64,000 nucleotides of DNA from Brenneria sp. hezel4-2-4 (GTDB lineage Bacteria; Pseudomonadota; Gammaproteobacteria; Enterobacterales; Enterobacteriaceae): contig NZ_JABJXS010000003.1 in the NCBI RefSeq assembly GCF_013155275.1, positions 186,001-250,000 on the forward strand. The letters are read 5' to 3'. This document shows, one piece after another, positions 32,419 through 42,688 of the stretch (position 1 is the first letter of the stretch; each line of letters starts with the position of its first letter). The translations under genes and the position numbers were made by a program. The notes below the pieces were generated by a model, which ran no database searches, was not told where the DNA came from, and saw only the letters and a list, made by a program, of their open reading frames with translations.

Positions 32419-34983
32419 TTACAGCATCTTCTTCAACTGATACAGCCAATCCAGCGCCTGACGGGGCGTTAACGCATCCGGATCGATCGATTCCAGGGCT
32501 TCCATCGCCGGTGACGGCTCCTCATTACCCAGCAACGCCAGCTGTGCGCCATCAATGTGACTGGCGGTGGCGTTATTGGACAGCGTCTCCAGCTCTTTCA
32601 GTTTTTGGCGCGCCCGCTTAATGACGTCTTTCGGCACCCCCGCCAATGCGGCCACCGCCAGTCCGTAGCTTTTGCTGGCGGCGCCGTCCTGCACGCTGTG
32701 CATAAAGGCGATGGTATCGCCATGCTCAAGAGCGTCCAGATGGACGTTTACCACGCCTTCCATTTTTTCCGGCAGATTGGTCAGTTCGAAATAGTGAGTC
32801 GCAAACAGCGTCATGGCTTTGATGCGGTTAGCCAGATTTTCAGCGCAGGCCCAGGCTAGCGATAATCCATCGTAGGTCGAGGTTCCCCGGCCGATTTCAT
32901 CCATCAGCACCAGACTGTTTTCCGTCGCGTTGTGCAGGATGTTGGCGGTTTCCGTCATTTCCACCATAAAGGTCGAGCGGCCGGAAGCCAGATCGTCCGC
33001 CGCGCCCACGCGGGTGAAAATACGATCCACCGGGCCGATAACCGCCTGATCGGCAGGAACGAAGCAGCCAATATGCGCCATCAGCACGATCAGCGCCGCC
33101 TGACGCATATAGGTACTCTTTCCGCCCATATTCGGGCCGGTAACGATCAGCATACGGCGCTGGGGGGAGAGAGACAGCGGATTCGAGATAAAGGGTTCGC
33201 TGAGAACCTGTTCCACTACCGGGTGACGTCCGCCGGCGATCTTTATACCGGGCTTATCGCTTAGCGTCGGGCACACATAGTTCAGCGTATCCGCGCGCTC
33301 CGCCAGATTCGCCAGTACATCCAGTTCGGCGAGCGCCGCCGCGCTTTGCTGGAGTTCCGCCAGATGCGGCAGCAGCAGATCGAACAGTTGATCATAGAGA
33401 GCTTTTTCCAATGCCAGCGCTTTGCCTTTGGAGGTCAGCACCTTATCTTCGTATTCTTTCAGCTCCGGGATGATATAGCGTTCGGCGTTTTTCAGCGTCT
33501 GGCGGCGAACGTAATGTATCGGCACCAGATGGCTTTGGCCGCGGCTGACCTGAATATAATAGCCATGTACGCCGTTAAAACCGACCTTGAGCGTATCCAG
33601 CCCCAGTTTTTCGCGCTCGCGAATTTCCAGCCTGTCCAGATAATCACTGGCGCCGTCGGCCAGCGCCCGCCATTCATCCAGTTCGGCGTTGTAGCCCGTT
33701 GCAATCACGCCGCCGTCGCGCACCAGCACCGGCGGGGCCTCGACGATGGCGCGTTCAAGCAGATCCAGCAGCTCGTCGAATTGCCCAATCTGGCCGACTA
33801 GCTGGCGGACGGCGTCCGTTTCCAACGGCGCCAACTGCGCACGAATCTCGGGGAATTGCTGAAAGGCGTGGCGCATACGCGCTAAATCGCGCGGGCGGGC
33901 GGTACGCAGCGCCAGACGCGCCAGAATACGTTCCAAATCGCCTACCTGCCGTAGATAAGGCTGCAATTCCGCTGTGATATCCTGCAACGCGCTGATGGCC
34001 TGTTGGCGCTGCGTCAGCGCGGCGATATCGCGGCTGGGCATGTGGATCCAACGTTTCAACATCCGGCTGCCCATGGGCGTCACCGTACAGTCGAGCACCG
34101 CGGCCAGCGTATTTTCCGTACCGCCGGCCAGATTCTGCGTCAGTTCCAGATTACGCCGCGTGGCGGCATCCATAATGATGCCGTCCTGCTGACGTTCCAT
34201 CGTGATGCCGCGGATATGCGGCAGGGAAGTGCGCTGAGTATCTTTGGCATATTGCAGCAGACAGCCCGCCGCCCGCAGCGCCAGCTTCGCCTGATCAACG
34301 CCAAATCCCGTGAGATCGCGCGTACCGAATTGCAGATTGAGCTGCTGACGGGCGGTGTCCAGTTCAAATTCCCACAGCGGACGGCGGCGCAACCCGTGGC
34401 GGTGTTCAATCAGTGACATGGATTCAAACGACTCGGGGTAGAGCAATTCCGCCGGATTGGTACGCTGTAATTCTGCGGCCATGGTTTCCCGATCGGCCGG
34501 TTCGGTGACCCGGAAACGGCCGGAGCTGATATCCAGCGTGGCATAGCCAAAGCCCCGCCCGTCCTGCCAGATGGCGGCGAGCAGGTTATCTTGTTTTTCC
34601 TGCAACAACGCTTCGTCACTGATGGTGCCGGGCGTCACGATACGCACGACTTTGCGCTCCACCGGCCCCTTACTGGTGGCGGGATCGCCGATCTGTTCGC
34701 AGATAGCGACCGACTCGCCCAACAGCACCAGCTTGGCAAGATAGTTTTCGACGGAATGATGGGGAACGCCGGCCATGGGAATCGGCTCCCCGGCGGATGC
34801 TCCGCGTTTGGTCAGTGAGATATCCAAAAGCTGCGATGCCCGTTTGGCATCGTCATAAAACAGCTCGTAAAAGTCACCCATACGGTAGAACAACAGAATT
34901 TCCGGATGCTCCGCCTTGAGCTTGAAATACTGTTTCATCATTGGCGTATGGCTGGAAAGGTCCTTGTCAATAGACTCATTCAT
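32419..34983 (-). CDS. mutS: DNA mismatch repair protein MutS
   Basis: Recognises mismatches and recruits MutL. It has 854 residues (E. coli 853). The mismatch-binding F-x-E motif is in MGDFYELF near residue 40. The ABC ATPase Walker [10 protein letters not shown] is at 616-624, followed by the STFMVEM and [15 protein letters not shown] blocks, and there is a C-terminal tetramer helix. mutS next to nlpE is not the E. coli order, so this point is a rearrangement boundary compared with that genome. The 3' end is 27 bases from the flank of repeat copy A. Confidence 0.98.
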   Translation of the reverse strand: MNESIDKDLSSHTPMMKQYFKLKAEHPEILLFYRMGDFYELFYDDAKRASQLLDISLTKRGASAGEPIPMAGVPHHSVENYLAKLVLLGESVAICEQIGDPATSKGPVERKVVRIVTPGTISDEALLQEKQDNLLAAIWQDGRGFGYATLDISSGRFRVTEPADRETMAAELQRTNPAELLYPESFESMSLIEHRHGLRRRPLWEFELDTARQQLNLQFGTRDLTGFGVDQAKLALRAAGCLLQYAKDTQRTSLPHIRGITMERQQDGIIMDAATRRNLELTQNLAGGTENTLAAVLDCTVTPMGSRMLKRWIHMPSRDIAALTQRQQAISALQDITAELQPYLRQVGDLERILARLALRTARPRDLARMRHAFQQFPEIRAQLAPLETDAVRQLVGQIGQFDELLDLLERAIVEAPPVLVRDGGVIATGYNAELDEWRALADGASDYLDRLEIREREKLGLDTLKVGFNGVHGYYIQVSRGQSHLVPIHYVRRQTLKNAERYIIPELKEYEDKVLTSKGKALALEKALYDQLFDLLLPHLAELQQSAAALAELDVLANLAERADTLNYVCPTLSDKPGIKIAGGRHPVVEQVLSEPFISNPLSLSPQRRMLIVTGPNMGGKSTYMRQAALIVLMAHIGCFVPADQAVIGPVDRIFTRVGAADDLASGRSTFMVEMTETANILHNATENSLVLMDEIGRGTSTYDGLSLAWACAENLANRIKAMTLFATHYFELTNLPEKMEGVVNVHLDALEHGDTIAFMHSVQDGAASKSYGLAVAALAGVPKDVIKRARQKLKELETLSNNATASHIDGAQLALLGNEEPSPAMEALESIDPDALTPRQALDWLYQLKKML

Positions 34984-35140
34984 ATTGATTTTACTCGGTT
35001 TTTACTCTGTCTGTTAGCTCAGGCGGCCGCTGATAAAAGCGCCAAAAACCTACCTAAACCCATTAATTTGTCGCCTGGGAGTATGCCAGAAAAGGTGTAT
35101 CTTGTTAGAAATCTTATCTTATCACCGACATGCCGCGTGA

Positions 35141-35672
35141 TTCACCTGTGGGGTTCAGGGGGAAATCAGAACCTCTAAAAACCCTACATTATTCATTCAG
35201 CGACAGGGTGCTCCCGTCAGGCGTAGCGCTAATACTGGTAAAGCATTACAGGAAGTTATCAGAGCAACGATGGTAAATGTATCTGATTTTACGAGTATCG
35301 GTTATGCCTGCGAAACGGCTCGCAACTTTGCCCGCTACTGCGATGATTTTTCTCGTTCTAACGGTGTGTCATCAAGCATAATGCGCCCCGCTATCAATCG
35401 CAGGAACAGGTTAAAACCTCCCGCGTTAACATGCTGAAAATGCTGATCTTCATGAAGGGAGCTTCTGGATTTGTCGATAGCCATATTGTTAGTTTGCTTA
35501 ACAGGGGGAGTCTTTGTCTGGTAGACCAATACCTTTCGGATAGGGATCTCACCTGAGCTACTACGAACAGTTTGATAAAGTCGTGGCAAAATAAGGTGTC
35601 AGCTTGGGAAACGGGTTAAAAGAACCGGCGTGTAAAGCGCTTCGTAAGCAGGGGATTGAGCCGAAAGGCTAA
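35141..35672 (+). pseudogene. Decayed gene of unknown function with frameshifts and an in-frame stop
   Basis: Three frames give protein-like stretches that join end to end. The first reads about QGAPVRRSANTGKALQEVI to ARNFARYCDDFSRSN (to about 35360). The second reads HNAPRYQSQEQVKTSRVNML and on (about 35362-35553). The third reads LSYYEQFDKVVAK, a TAA at 35592-35594, then GLKEPACKALRKQGIEPKG and a final TAA at 35670-35672. Composition and continuity suggest one former gene of about 175 codons with two frameshifts and one stop, and no clear start. I do not recognise the family. A short in-frame ATG peptide at 35715-35777 with AAGGGA before it may be a further piece. Confidence 0.5.
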
Positions 35673-35873
35673 AATTTAGCTGATTAGCAGAACGGATAAC
35701 CAAGGGAATGAGTAATGGATAAAAGAAATCATAACCTCAGGATTGAATGTCAGGGAACGACTTCGTCTGAAAAATAACTACGTGGACACCCAAAAAAGCC
35801 TTACAGCAAAGATGCAAAAATAAAAGACATTGAACCTTTTGCTGATATATCTTGTTTATATCACGTTTATCCT

Positions 35874-35901
35874 GGAAAGGGATGTTAATCCCTTTCCTTT
35901 T
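35874..35901 (+). terminator. Terminator downstream of the decayed gene
   Basis: A perfect 10-bp stem GGAAAGGGAT / ATCCCTTTCC with loop GTTA is followed by four T. No intact gene now ends here, which fits a former transcription unit upstream. Confidence 0.8.
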
Positions 35902-36456
35902 GCCACTCTGTTTCGCCGTTTATGATTATCGTATTATAAATAGTATTAAATTTTTTGTATTTATTTATGGAATCATGTTGCTATGCGTCTTAAAAAAAGA
36001 TTATTTTGAGTTGGCTGTTTTTAATTGATTTCTACATTTTTTTGGTGGATGAGTCAATAGTCTTTATTGGGCAGTTCTTTTTGTATCCGGTCTTTTTTGA
36101 ATCATAATTAGCCAGATTATTATTATAAAGGTAATAATGGCGAGAGAAGATGGAAGTGTAGCATCGTCATTAAATGATATACGCCTTGCCTGCCGTCGGA
36201 AACTTGTAATAAATCGTTTGAATTGCCGCGCTTTTTACCGGCGAAACCTTGTTCCGGATGCGCAGGAATTCGATGCGTGAGGGCGGTTTTCCTGAAAAAT
36301 ACAGCAGGGCTGCTGATTTTCATCTATATACATCATGGTTGGAAGCGGTTGTGCTGGCTGGATAAACAGCATGAGGTTTTTTCAGTGACGGCCTAGAAGG
36401 CGCCTTGGCGCGGCTTTTTGATTGGCGGTTTGGTAAACGAGTGGGACAGAGGATAT
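35902..36456. other. AT-rich intergenic stretch with one possible small ORF
   Basis: This stretch is clearly richer in A and T than its surroundings, especially 35930-36130. The only candidate gene is a 47-codon ORF at 36137-36280 on the plus strand (MAREDGSVASSLND...), with AAGG eight bases upstream. It has no family I recognise, and I give it little weight. A short GC-rich palindromic run near 36391-36415 ends in five T. No other feature was seen. Confidence 0.4.
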
Positions 36457-37107
36457 ATGGGATACTACGGCTTAGTATTAATAAAGTTCATCATTGGATT
36501 TTTTATTGTAATCATGCACCTGAATCTTTCAGGGAAAACGCAGCTTTCTCAGATGACGCCAGTTGATTTTATTGGGAATTTTGTTCTAGGGGGGATAATC
36601 GGCGGGGTGATATACAGTGATAGCATACCGCTTCAGCAATATGTGCTGGTGTTATTTATTGGCGTCGGGCTGATATCGCTGCTCAATGCCATCACTAAGC
36701 ATGTTAATTTTTTCCGTGCAATAGCCATCGGTAATCCGCTGCCTATCGTTAAGAAGGGGCGCTTTATCATGGACAATATTCTGCGTAAGAAAAATAAAAT
36801 AGATATTTTGAATATCGCTTCTCAATTACATTCGCAGGGAATCAATTCGTTCCAGCAGGTCACCTATGCTCAAATAGAACCCAGCGGTCAACTGACGGTT
36901 GTTTGTGATAACGCGAAAATGCCCTCGGTTATTATTATGAAAGACGGTAAAGTCAGACAGGAAGAGTTGGAACAAATAGAAAAAGATCAAGAGTGGCTAA
37001 AAGGCGAACTGAATGAGCGTAGTCTCAAGGATGAAGATATTTTTATCGCTGAGTTCTGGGATGGGAAAGTGATGTTTATTCTGCGGGACGGCAAGATAGT
37101 GAGATGA
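36457..37107 (+). CDS. DUF421 (YetF-like) membrane protein
   Basis: A 216-residue protein started at the ATG (36457), preceded by AGAGGA. An upstream TTG frame adds 13 residues of no family character. Three hydrophobic segments fill the first 85 residues. A soluble domain with the pattern of the DUF421/YetF family follows, including the repeated FIGNFVLGGIIGG turn and two short beta-rich repeats (PSVIIMKDGKV, VMFILRDGKIV). Bacillus YetF/YdfS-type proteins are spore or envelope proteins of unclear activity. The usual DUF3290 partner gene is absent here. AT-rich codon use relative to neighbours hints at transfer. Confidence 0.8.
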   Translation: MGYYGLVLIKFIIGFFIVIMHLNLSGKTQLSQMTPVDFIGNFVLGGIIGGVIYSDSIPLQQYVLVLFIGVGLISLLNAITKHVNFFRAIAIGNPLPIVKKGRFIMDNILRKKNKIDILNIASQLHSQGINSFQQVTYAQIEPSGQLTVVCDNAKMPSVIIMKDGKVRQEELEQIEKDQEWLKGELNERSLKDEDIFIAEFWDGKVMFILRDGKIVR

Positions 37108-37233
37108 TTCAGGTATCGCCAATCGATGACTACTCAGGATGCGCATAACGCGCTAAAATATCGGTAGCTGGTAACACAATCTTTGATTTTATTGGCTTTT
37201 TTCATAAACTTTATTATTTTCAGGAATTTTATA

Positions 37234-37575
37234 ATGCAACAGCTACCGAATTGCCCTAAATGTCACTCTGAATATACCTGGCAGGATAATGAATTACTGA
37301 ACTGCCCTGAGTGTGGGCATGTATGGGCAATGGATGGTGATTCGGCTGCTCAGGAAGAAGGGCCGATCGTCAAAGATGCCAACGGCAACTTGCTGGCGGA
37401 TGGCGATACCGTTACCGTGATTAAGGATCTCAAAGTAAAAGGCAGTTCTTCGCCATTGAAAATGGGTACGCGGGTGAAAGGTATTCGTTTGGTTGAAGGC
37501 GACCATAATATCGATTGCAAGATTGACGGTTTTGGCGCCATGAAGCTGAAATCCGAGTTTGTGAAGAAAAACTGA
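37234..37575 (+). CDS. yjdM: Zinc ribbon protein YjdM (PhnA family)
   Basis: A 113-residue protein matching E. coli YjdM (formerly PhnA). The start is the ATG at 37234 with AGGA upstream. A zinc ribbon with two CPxC pairs (CPKC, CPEC) covers residues 7-29, and a KOW-like beta domain with the invariant [27 protein letters not shown] and [19 protein letters not shown] blocks follows. Despite the old name it is not phosphonoacetate hydrolase; its role is unknown. A terminator follows. Confidence 0.93.
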   Translation: MQQLPNCPKCHSEYTWQDNELLNCPECGHVWAMDGDSAAQEEGPIVKDANGNLLADGDTVTVIKDLKVKGSSSPLKMGTRVKGIRLVEGDHNIDCKIDGFGAMKLKSEFVKKN

Positions 37576-37582
37576 TCATAAA

Positions 37583-37617
37583 GCACCCTGGCTTTCAGCG
37601 GAAAACAGGGTGCATTT
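37583..37617 (+). terminator. Terminator after yjdM
   Basis: An 8-bp stem GCACCCTG / CAGGGTGC with a 15-base loop is followed by ATTTTG. The T-run is short, so its strength is uncertain. Confidence 0.6.
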
Positions 37618-37690
37618 TGTGGTTTTTTCACGTCAGGCGATGCTTTACCATAGCAACGACTCTTTTTTCATCTGTTTAGACGGACATCCA

Positions 37691-38782
37691 ATGCGTCATT
37701 TGGCTATTCTTGTTTCACTGCTTGCCTTGCTTTCCGCCTGTAGCAGTAAGCCGACGCCGTCAGCCGAAGCGCCTCAGGGCAATCCCTTTAAAGGCGGTTT
37801 TCTGCTCGAGCCTGCGCATACCGGTCATTTGCAGAGCGGCGATTTTGCTTTTAATCCGGCGACGAACCGCTTTATCGACAAAATGGTGAGTGAACACGGT
37901 TTTGACCGCCAGCAACTGCACGATGTATTGGCTCAGACGCAGCGGCTGGATTGGGTGATTCGTCTGATGGATAGACAGGCGCCAACGCCGCCGCCAACCG
38001 TGCCTCGCCCGCCGTCCGGGCCGAACGGGGCCTGGACGCGTTACCGTAATCAGTTCATTACCCCGGATAACGTACAAAACGGCGTGGTTTTCTGGAATCA
38101 GCATCAAGACGCGCTGCAACGCGCCTGGGAAATATACGGCGTTCCCCCGGAGATCATTGTCGGGATTATCGGTGTGGAAACCCGCTGGGGCCGGATAATG
38201 GGGAAAACCCGCATTATTGATGCCCTGGCAACCCTGTCTTTCGACTACCCGCGCCGCGCCGCGTACTTCACCGGCGAGTTGGAAACGTTTCTGCTGATGA
38301 CCCGCAACGAGGGGAATGATCCGCTCAGCTTGCGGGGTTCCTATGCGGGCGCTATGGGCTATGGTCAATTTATGCCGTCGTCGTTTAAAAACTATGCGGT
38401 TGATTTTGATGGCAATGGGCATATCAATCTATGGGATCCGGTGGATGCCATCGGCAGCGTAGCCAATTACTTTAAAGCACACGGCTGGCGCAAAGGGGGC
38501 GTTGTGGCTGTACCGGCGATCGGTCAGGCGCCATCGCTGGCCCATGGCTTCAATACGCGCTATTCCCTCTCGACGTTACAGGCTGCCGGGCTAAGGCCGC
38601 AGAGTACGCTGGGTGGCTATGAAGAGGCCAGTCTGCTGCGTCTCGACATCGGCAGCGGATACCAGTATTGGTATGGTTTGCCTAACTTCTACACCATTAC
38701 CCGTTACAACCATAGTACCCATTACGCAATGGCGGTGTGGCAACTGGGTGAGGCGGTTGGCCGGGCGCGGCAGGGGTATTAA
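37691..38782 (+). CDS. mltB: Membrane-bound lytic murein transglycosylase B
   Basis: An outer-membrane lipoprotein that cuts peptidoglycan, forming 1,6-anhydromuramic ends. The start at the ATG (37691) gives a lipoprotein signal with lipobox LSAC (C17) and 363 residues (E. coli 361); the longer upstream frame is rejected. The SLT family 3 fold shows the catalytic Glu in IIGVETRWGRIMGK and the substrate cleft SYAGAMGYGQFMPSSF. It is monocistronic in appearance. The downstream GGCGACA / TGTCGCC inverted repeat (38800-38825) lacks a T-run. Confidence 0.96.
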   Translation: MRHLAILVSLLALLSACSSKPTPSAEAPQGNPFKGGFLLEPAHTGHLQSGDFAFNPATNRFIDKMVSEHGFDRQQLHDVLAQTQRLDWVIRLMDRQAPTPPPTVPRPPSGPNGAWTRYRNQFITPDNVQNGVVFWNQHQDALQRAWEIYGVPPEIIVGIIGVETRWGRIMGKTRIIDALATLSFDYPRRAAYFTGELETFLLMTRNEGNDPLSLRGSYAGAMGYGQFMPSSFKNYAVDFDGNGHINLWDPVDAIGSVANYFKAHGWRKGGVVAVPAIGQAPSLAHGFNTRYSLSTLQAAGLRPQSTLGGYEEASLLRLDIGSGYQYWYGLPNFYTITRYNHSTHYAMAVWQLGEAVGRARQGY

Positions 38783-38967
38783 TCAATATTGGTGATATCG
38801 GCGACAAATCAACGGTTCTGTCGCCGGTTCTTGCCGGCATCTATACGTTTCCTCCTGCTGTTCACGTCTGTTTTTCCTTTAGTCAGCCTCAGGTAAATCC
38901 GCATATACCCCGCAAGACCGTTTCGTGACAATGAGGCCATTGTTTACCTTATTTTCAGGACATGGTC

Positions 38968-39696
38968 ATGGCGGTAATTCTTATCGTTTTTTTACTGGCG
39001 GGGATGGTCAAAGGCATCATTGGCGTGGGGCTGCCGACGATTGCCATGGGATTATTAACGCTCACTATGTCGCCGACGACAGCGGCAGGGGTGTTGATTA
39101 TCCCCTCTCTGGTCACCAATATCTGGCAATTGATTTGCGGCCCGGCGTTCCTAAGCCTGGTTAAGCGATTTTGGTCGTTATTTGCCGGCATCATCATCGG
39201 CACGTTGTGGGGAGGATTACCGACCTTAACGTCCTCATCTTCCTGGACGGGGGCGGCTATCGGACTGATTCTGGTTCTGTATGGCATATGGGGAATACTG
39301 GCAAAAAAACTGCCTCAGCCCGGCCGCCACGAAGTCTGGCTATCGCCGCTGGCGGGGTACGTTACCGGCGCGATTGCCGCCGCGACGGGGGTTTTTGTTA
39401 TCCCGGCTGTGCCTTACCTGCAATGTCTGGGGCTGAATAAACACGACCTGGTGCAGTCATTAGGGTTGGCTTTTACGGTTTCAACCATCGGACTGGCGAT
39501 ACAGTTGGCTCAGGGAATAGGGCTGAGCGGCATCGATCTTGGGATATCGTGTTTCGCGCTTCTTCCCGCTATCCTCGGTATGATGATTGGGCAACGTCTG
39601 CGCCACCGCATTAGTGAGAAAACCTTTCGGCAGTGCTTTTTTGCAGGGTTAATGACGCTGGGCGGGTATATGTTTATCCCTTTTGCCGCAGGGTAA
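38968..39696 (+). CDS. TauE/SafE family transmembrane protein (probable anion exporter)
   Basis: A 242-residue protein with about eight hydrophobic segments, of the TauE/SafE (DUF81) family linked to export of sulfite, sulfoacetate and related organic anions. The start is set at the second ATG (38968), seven bases from AGGA; the first ATG at 38962 is too close to it. The N-terminal GMVKGIIGVGLPTIAMGLL motif and its second-half echo ATGVFVIPAVPYLQ fit the family's inverted repeat. Its 3' end overlaps the end of the LysR gene by 23 bases in convergent orientation. The substrate is unknown. Confidence 0.85.
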   Translation: MAVILIVFLLAGMVKGIIGVGLPTIAMGLLTLTMSPTTAAGVLIIPSLVTNIWQLICGPAFLSLVKRFWSLFAGIIIGTLWGGLPTLTSSSSWTGAAIGLILVLYGIWGILAKKLPQPGRHEVWLSPLAGYVTGAIAAATGVFVIPAVPYLQCLGLNKHDLVQSLGLAFTVSTIGLAIQLAQGIGLSGIDLGISCFALLPAILGMMIGQRLRHRISEKTFRQCFFAGLMTLGGYMFIPFAAG

Positions 39697-40567
39697 TAAA
39701 CTCAACGAATTCCTGAAAATAACCGGGCAACGCTGAAAACCGGCGGGCGCAGATAACCAGATTTCTTTTTGCCCAAACGTCAGACAACCCGATGCAGTGG
39801 ATATCAAGCGAATGCATCATACGATTTGCCGCATGTCGGGGGAGAATACCCACGCCGATACCGCGCTGAATGACATGCATAACCGCGTCGAAGCTGGCTA
39901 ACCGTACGCGATAATTTAAACGTCGGCCCAGCTTTCTGGCGTGTTCGTCAATATGTTCCTGCAAGGCGTAACCGGCGCTCAGCCCTATAAATTCCGCCCC
40001 GACGATGGCTTCAAACGCTATCATGTCATGTTGCGCCCACCGGCTGTCGCCGGGCACCACCGCCACCAGTTCGTCCTGGCGGAAAGGGCGGGTTTCCAAT
40101 CCGTTTAGCTGCACGGTGTCCGCCACAATGCCTAAATCCGCGGTTTGATTTTTAATCTCGTTAACAATGTCGCGGCTGAGCTGTTCATTCACCGCGATCG
40201 ATATATTGGGACGTATGAGTAAATACTGCCCCAGCAGTTCAGGTAAATACTCACTCAGCGCGGCGGAATTGCACAGCAGGGGAATATGGCCGCGTAGTCC
40301 TTTACTGTATTGATGTAACTCGCTGCGCATATGTTCGACCTGATGCAGGATGATCGTGGCATGATGAACCAGTGAATAGCCCGCCTCGGTCAGAGTGACG
40401 CCGTTTTTTGAACGTAATAATAACGGCACGCCGAGTTCATTTTCCATGCCCCTGACGCGCTCACTGGCTGCTTGCAGCGTCAGATTGGACGTCACGGCGC
40501 CCCCGGTAATGCTGCCTGCTTTCTGGATATGCAAAAACAGACGAAGATCCGTTAAATCAAATCTCAT
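39674..40567 (-). CDS. LysR-family transcriptional regulator
   Basis: A 297-residue protein with an N-terminal winged helix-turn-helix (about residues 4-62, including LRLFLHIQKAGSITGGAV and LQAASERVRGMENELG) and a periplasmic-binding-protein-like effector domain. It converges on the TauE/SafE gene with a 23-base overlap. The arrangement differs from the usual divergent LysR-target pair, but regulation of the transporter is still the simplest guess. The effector is not predictable from sequence. Confidence 0.88.
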   Translation of the reverse strand: MRFDLTDLRLFLHIQKAGSITGGAVTSNLTLQAASERVRGMENELGVPLLLRSKNGVTLTEAGYSLVHHATIILHQVEHMRSELHQYSKGLRGHIPLLCNSAALSEYLPELLGQYLLIRPNISIAVNEQLSRDIVNEIKNQTADLGIVADTVQLNGLETRPFRQDELVAVVPGDSRWAQHDMIAFEAIVGAEFIGLSAGYALQEHIDEHARKLGRRLNYRVRLASFDAVMHVIQRGIGVGILPRHAANRMMHSLDIHCIGLSDVWAKRNLVICARRFSALPGYFQEFVEFITLRQKG

Positions 40568-40682
40568 GCCATCAACCTGCGATTATGGTGATAGTGATGT
40601 TATGGCAGATGATCCCCTGATATTCAATGCGCTCCCGATCCTGATTTTAAAGCTGAAAAGCGACGTGCTGCATTATCCCCGA

Positions 40683-41894
40683 TTAGTCGCCAGCCAATAC
40701 CGCGTTCATCACCTGAGTCTGCCAGTCGAAATAGGGATTGAAGGTTAAACGGACGTGGGTTTTTCCCTCTTCCTGATAGCCCCAGTCGGAATACCATAGC
40801 CTGTTTCTGTCCTGACAGACCTGCTGGCTGACCGGCGTTTGTCCGTTGGCGCAGACGATCACCGAGCCTTCTTTGCCATACTCTTTATTGTCTGGCGAAA
40901 ACAGAATCGACATATGGGAGAACTGACTGATCCGCCACTCGGGTAAATAGTCGCGGCGGATCAGCACGCGCGATGGGGAAGAGCCTGCGGGCGGGTTGCC
41001 GTACCAGATCAGCCTGCTGCGCGAGTGGGTGAATTTGCGATCGAACAGCTCAAGCAGATAAGGCGTGTCCAGCACCGAATCATGCTCGGTAAGCACCATC
41101 AACACCGGTTTGTCGTAGGTGGTTTTTGCCAACTGCGTTCGCACGGCGCGGCTGGAATAATAAAACTGGGCGAAACCGTTGGTCGGCACCACCATATAAC
41201 GCGTCATTAACTGTTGCGGGTTGCCGGGCCGGGGTTTTAGTATCCAGTCGGTAAAGACGGAAAGCAGCGGCGTCAGAAAATCATAACGCTCGTTGGATTT
41301 TATCGCCGGAGAGAACAGCGCTAATCCTTTAATTTCCGGGTGGCTAAGTGCATATTCCAGCACCAGATTGCCTCCGGTGGAAAAACCGCCCAGATAGACG
41401 TCATCCACCTCATGGCTGAGAATGGCCGCCTGTTCGGCGACGACTCTGCGCCAGTCATCCACGGTAATATGCAGCATATCGGCGGGGCGGGTGCCATGCC
41501 CCGGCAGCAGCACGGTTCTGACCAGAAAGCCTTGTTCCGCCAGCCGCGTCATGATGTCGTTGAATGAACCGGGGGAGTCGCCCAGACCGTGAACCAGTAA
41601 AATGCCCTTGGTTGGCTTACCTGCCGGACGCATTTCCTGCGGCGTATTCCAGACCAGTTCGAGATTTTTATCGGTAGTCTGGAAAGCGCGGTGTTGTTCT
41701 ACCCATCGTGCGGTTTCCTGTTGATAGCGGGCAAATGAGGTTTGTCCCAGCGGCATGATATCCTGCTGTGCGCCCGTACAGCCGGAAATCAACAGCAGGA
41801 AAACGCCGATGACCATGCTGGAGAATACTGCCATGGCTTTTATCGGAAAGCGGGGCCAAAAAGCCCGCTTTCCCATTGATGATCTTTGAAGCAT
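40683..41894 (-). CDS. Alpha/beta hydrolase lipoprotein (serine lipase/esterase-like)
   Basis: A 403-residue protein if started at the ATG 41894; an ATG at 41876 is also possible, and the longer upstream frame lacks family character. A hydrophobic segment ends in lipobox ISGC, so it is probably a lipoprotein. The hydrolase domain has the oxyanion loop LLVHGLGDSPGSF, nucleophile elbow GFSTGG, an Asp in LTEHDSVLD and a late His in QFSHMSILF, forming a plausible Ser-Asp-His triad. It resembles carboxylesterases or monoacylglycerol lipases. The substrate is unknown. Confidence 0.8.
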   Translation of the reverse strand: MLQRSSMGKRAFWPRFPIKAMAVFSSMVIGVFLLLISGCTGAQQDIMPLGQTSFARYQQETARWVEQHRAFQTTDKNLELVWNTPQEMRPAGKPTKGILLVHGLGDSPGSFNDIMTRLAEQGFLVRTVLLPGHGTRPADMLHITVDDWRRVVAEQAAILSHEVDDVYLGGFSTGGNLVLEYALSHPEIKGLALFSPAIKSNERYDFLTPLLSVFTDWILKPRPGNPQQLMTRYMVVPTNGFAQFYYSSRAVRTQLAKTTYDKPVLMVLTEHDSVLDTPYLLELFDRKFTHSRSRLIWYGNPPAGSSPSRVLIRRDYLPEWRISQFSHMSILFSPDNKEYGKEGSVIVCANGQTPVSQQVCQDRNRLWYSDWGYQEEGKTHVRLTFNPYFDWQTQVMNAVLAGD

Positions 41895-42688
41895 CCGTAT
41901 GCGCCTGTTTTCATAGACCGCAGTGAATCGTATTGAGCATGAACCGGTGCGGAAATCATTCGTGCATAATATAGAGCGTGTGCGTATCCAGCAACGTGCT
42001 TTTTTGGGGGGGTACAGGGTATTTATGCATTGACATTTTGACGTGCGAAATATTTTCGTCGTTGCAGATTCCGCTTTCTGCAAAGCTTTTAATAGAGTGA
42101 TGGGGATATCACCGCCTTAAATAAGAAGCAAATAGGCCGGCTTCTTGAATATACCGGATGAATATTGCGAAATGACTAAAATAAAATCAATTTATTGATA
42201 TAATTTACTTTGTTATTGTTTGCTGCTTATTACTTTTTATTAATGATTATAAGTTGAGGTAAGTTAATGTTATTTGAAACTGCGGGAGCCGTTTACGGTT
42301 TCAATTTTGTGTTGTAATTATATTTCAATGTAATATGATGACCCGCCCTGATATAAATTCAGATGTCTTCTGTTGTCGATCGTTTTTATATGGTTGACTG
42401 CGTCCAGTTGCGTTTTATTACTGCAAAAAGCAGAAATAAGATATTGCATGGAAAGTATCCTGATAGAAAATCTATTAATAGGAATGATTATCAATTTAAT
42501 GCATCTGGCGGATTTTATACAAATGGATTTTTACTTAATATCAAGCGCTATGCCTAATAAATTTAAAGATACAGAGCGGCGGCCGTCGAACGCATATTTA
42601 CTCCAGTCAGTAACGGAGAGGATCGAGGCGAGGGCCGCTACTCTATTTGCAGTGTGAAAGATGATAGGTATTAAAATGAGGTTTGGAA
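41895..42688. other. AT-rich intergenic region upstream of pehA
   Basis: About 790 bases with no supported gene. The plus strand holds overlapping short ORFs (42363-42657), without ribosome binding sites or recognisable family, that I do not accept. An inverted repeat TTGAAAC / GTTTCAA with a 17-base spacer lies at 42274-42304, and the near-palindrome AATAAAATCAATTTATT lies at 42180-42196. Either could be an operator for pehA, but neither fits the KdgR consensus well. The ribosome site TGAGG (42677-42681) sets the pehA start. Confidence 0.4.

Noticed and set aside
42180-42196. KdgR-like palindrome AATAAAATCAATTTATT upstream of pehA
   Set aside because: The half-sites are too close and the central bases do not fit the KdgR consensus. 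It lies about 490 bases before the gene.
42363-42657. Overlapping short ORFs upstream of pehA
   Set aside because: No ribosome binding site, no family resemblance, and they lie in AT-rich DNA.
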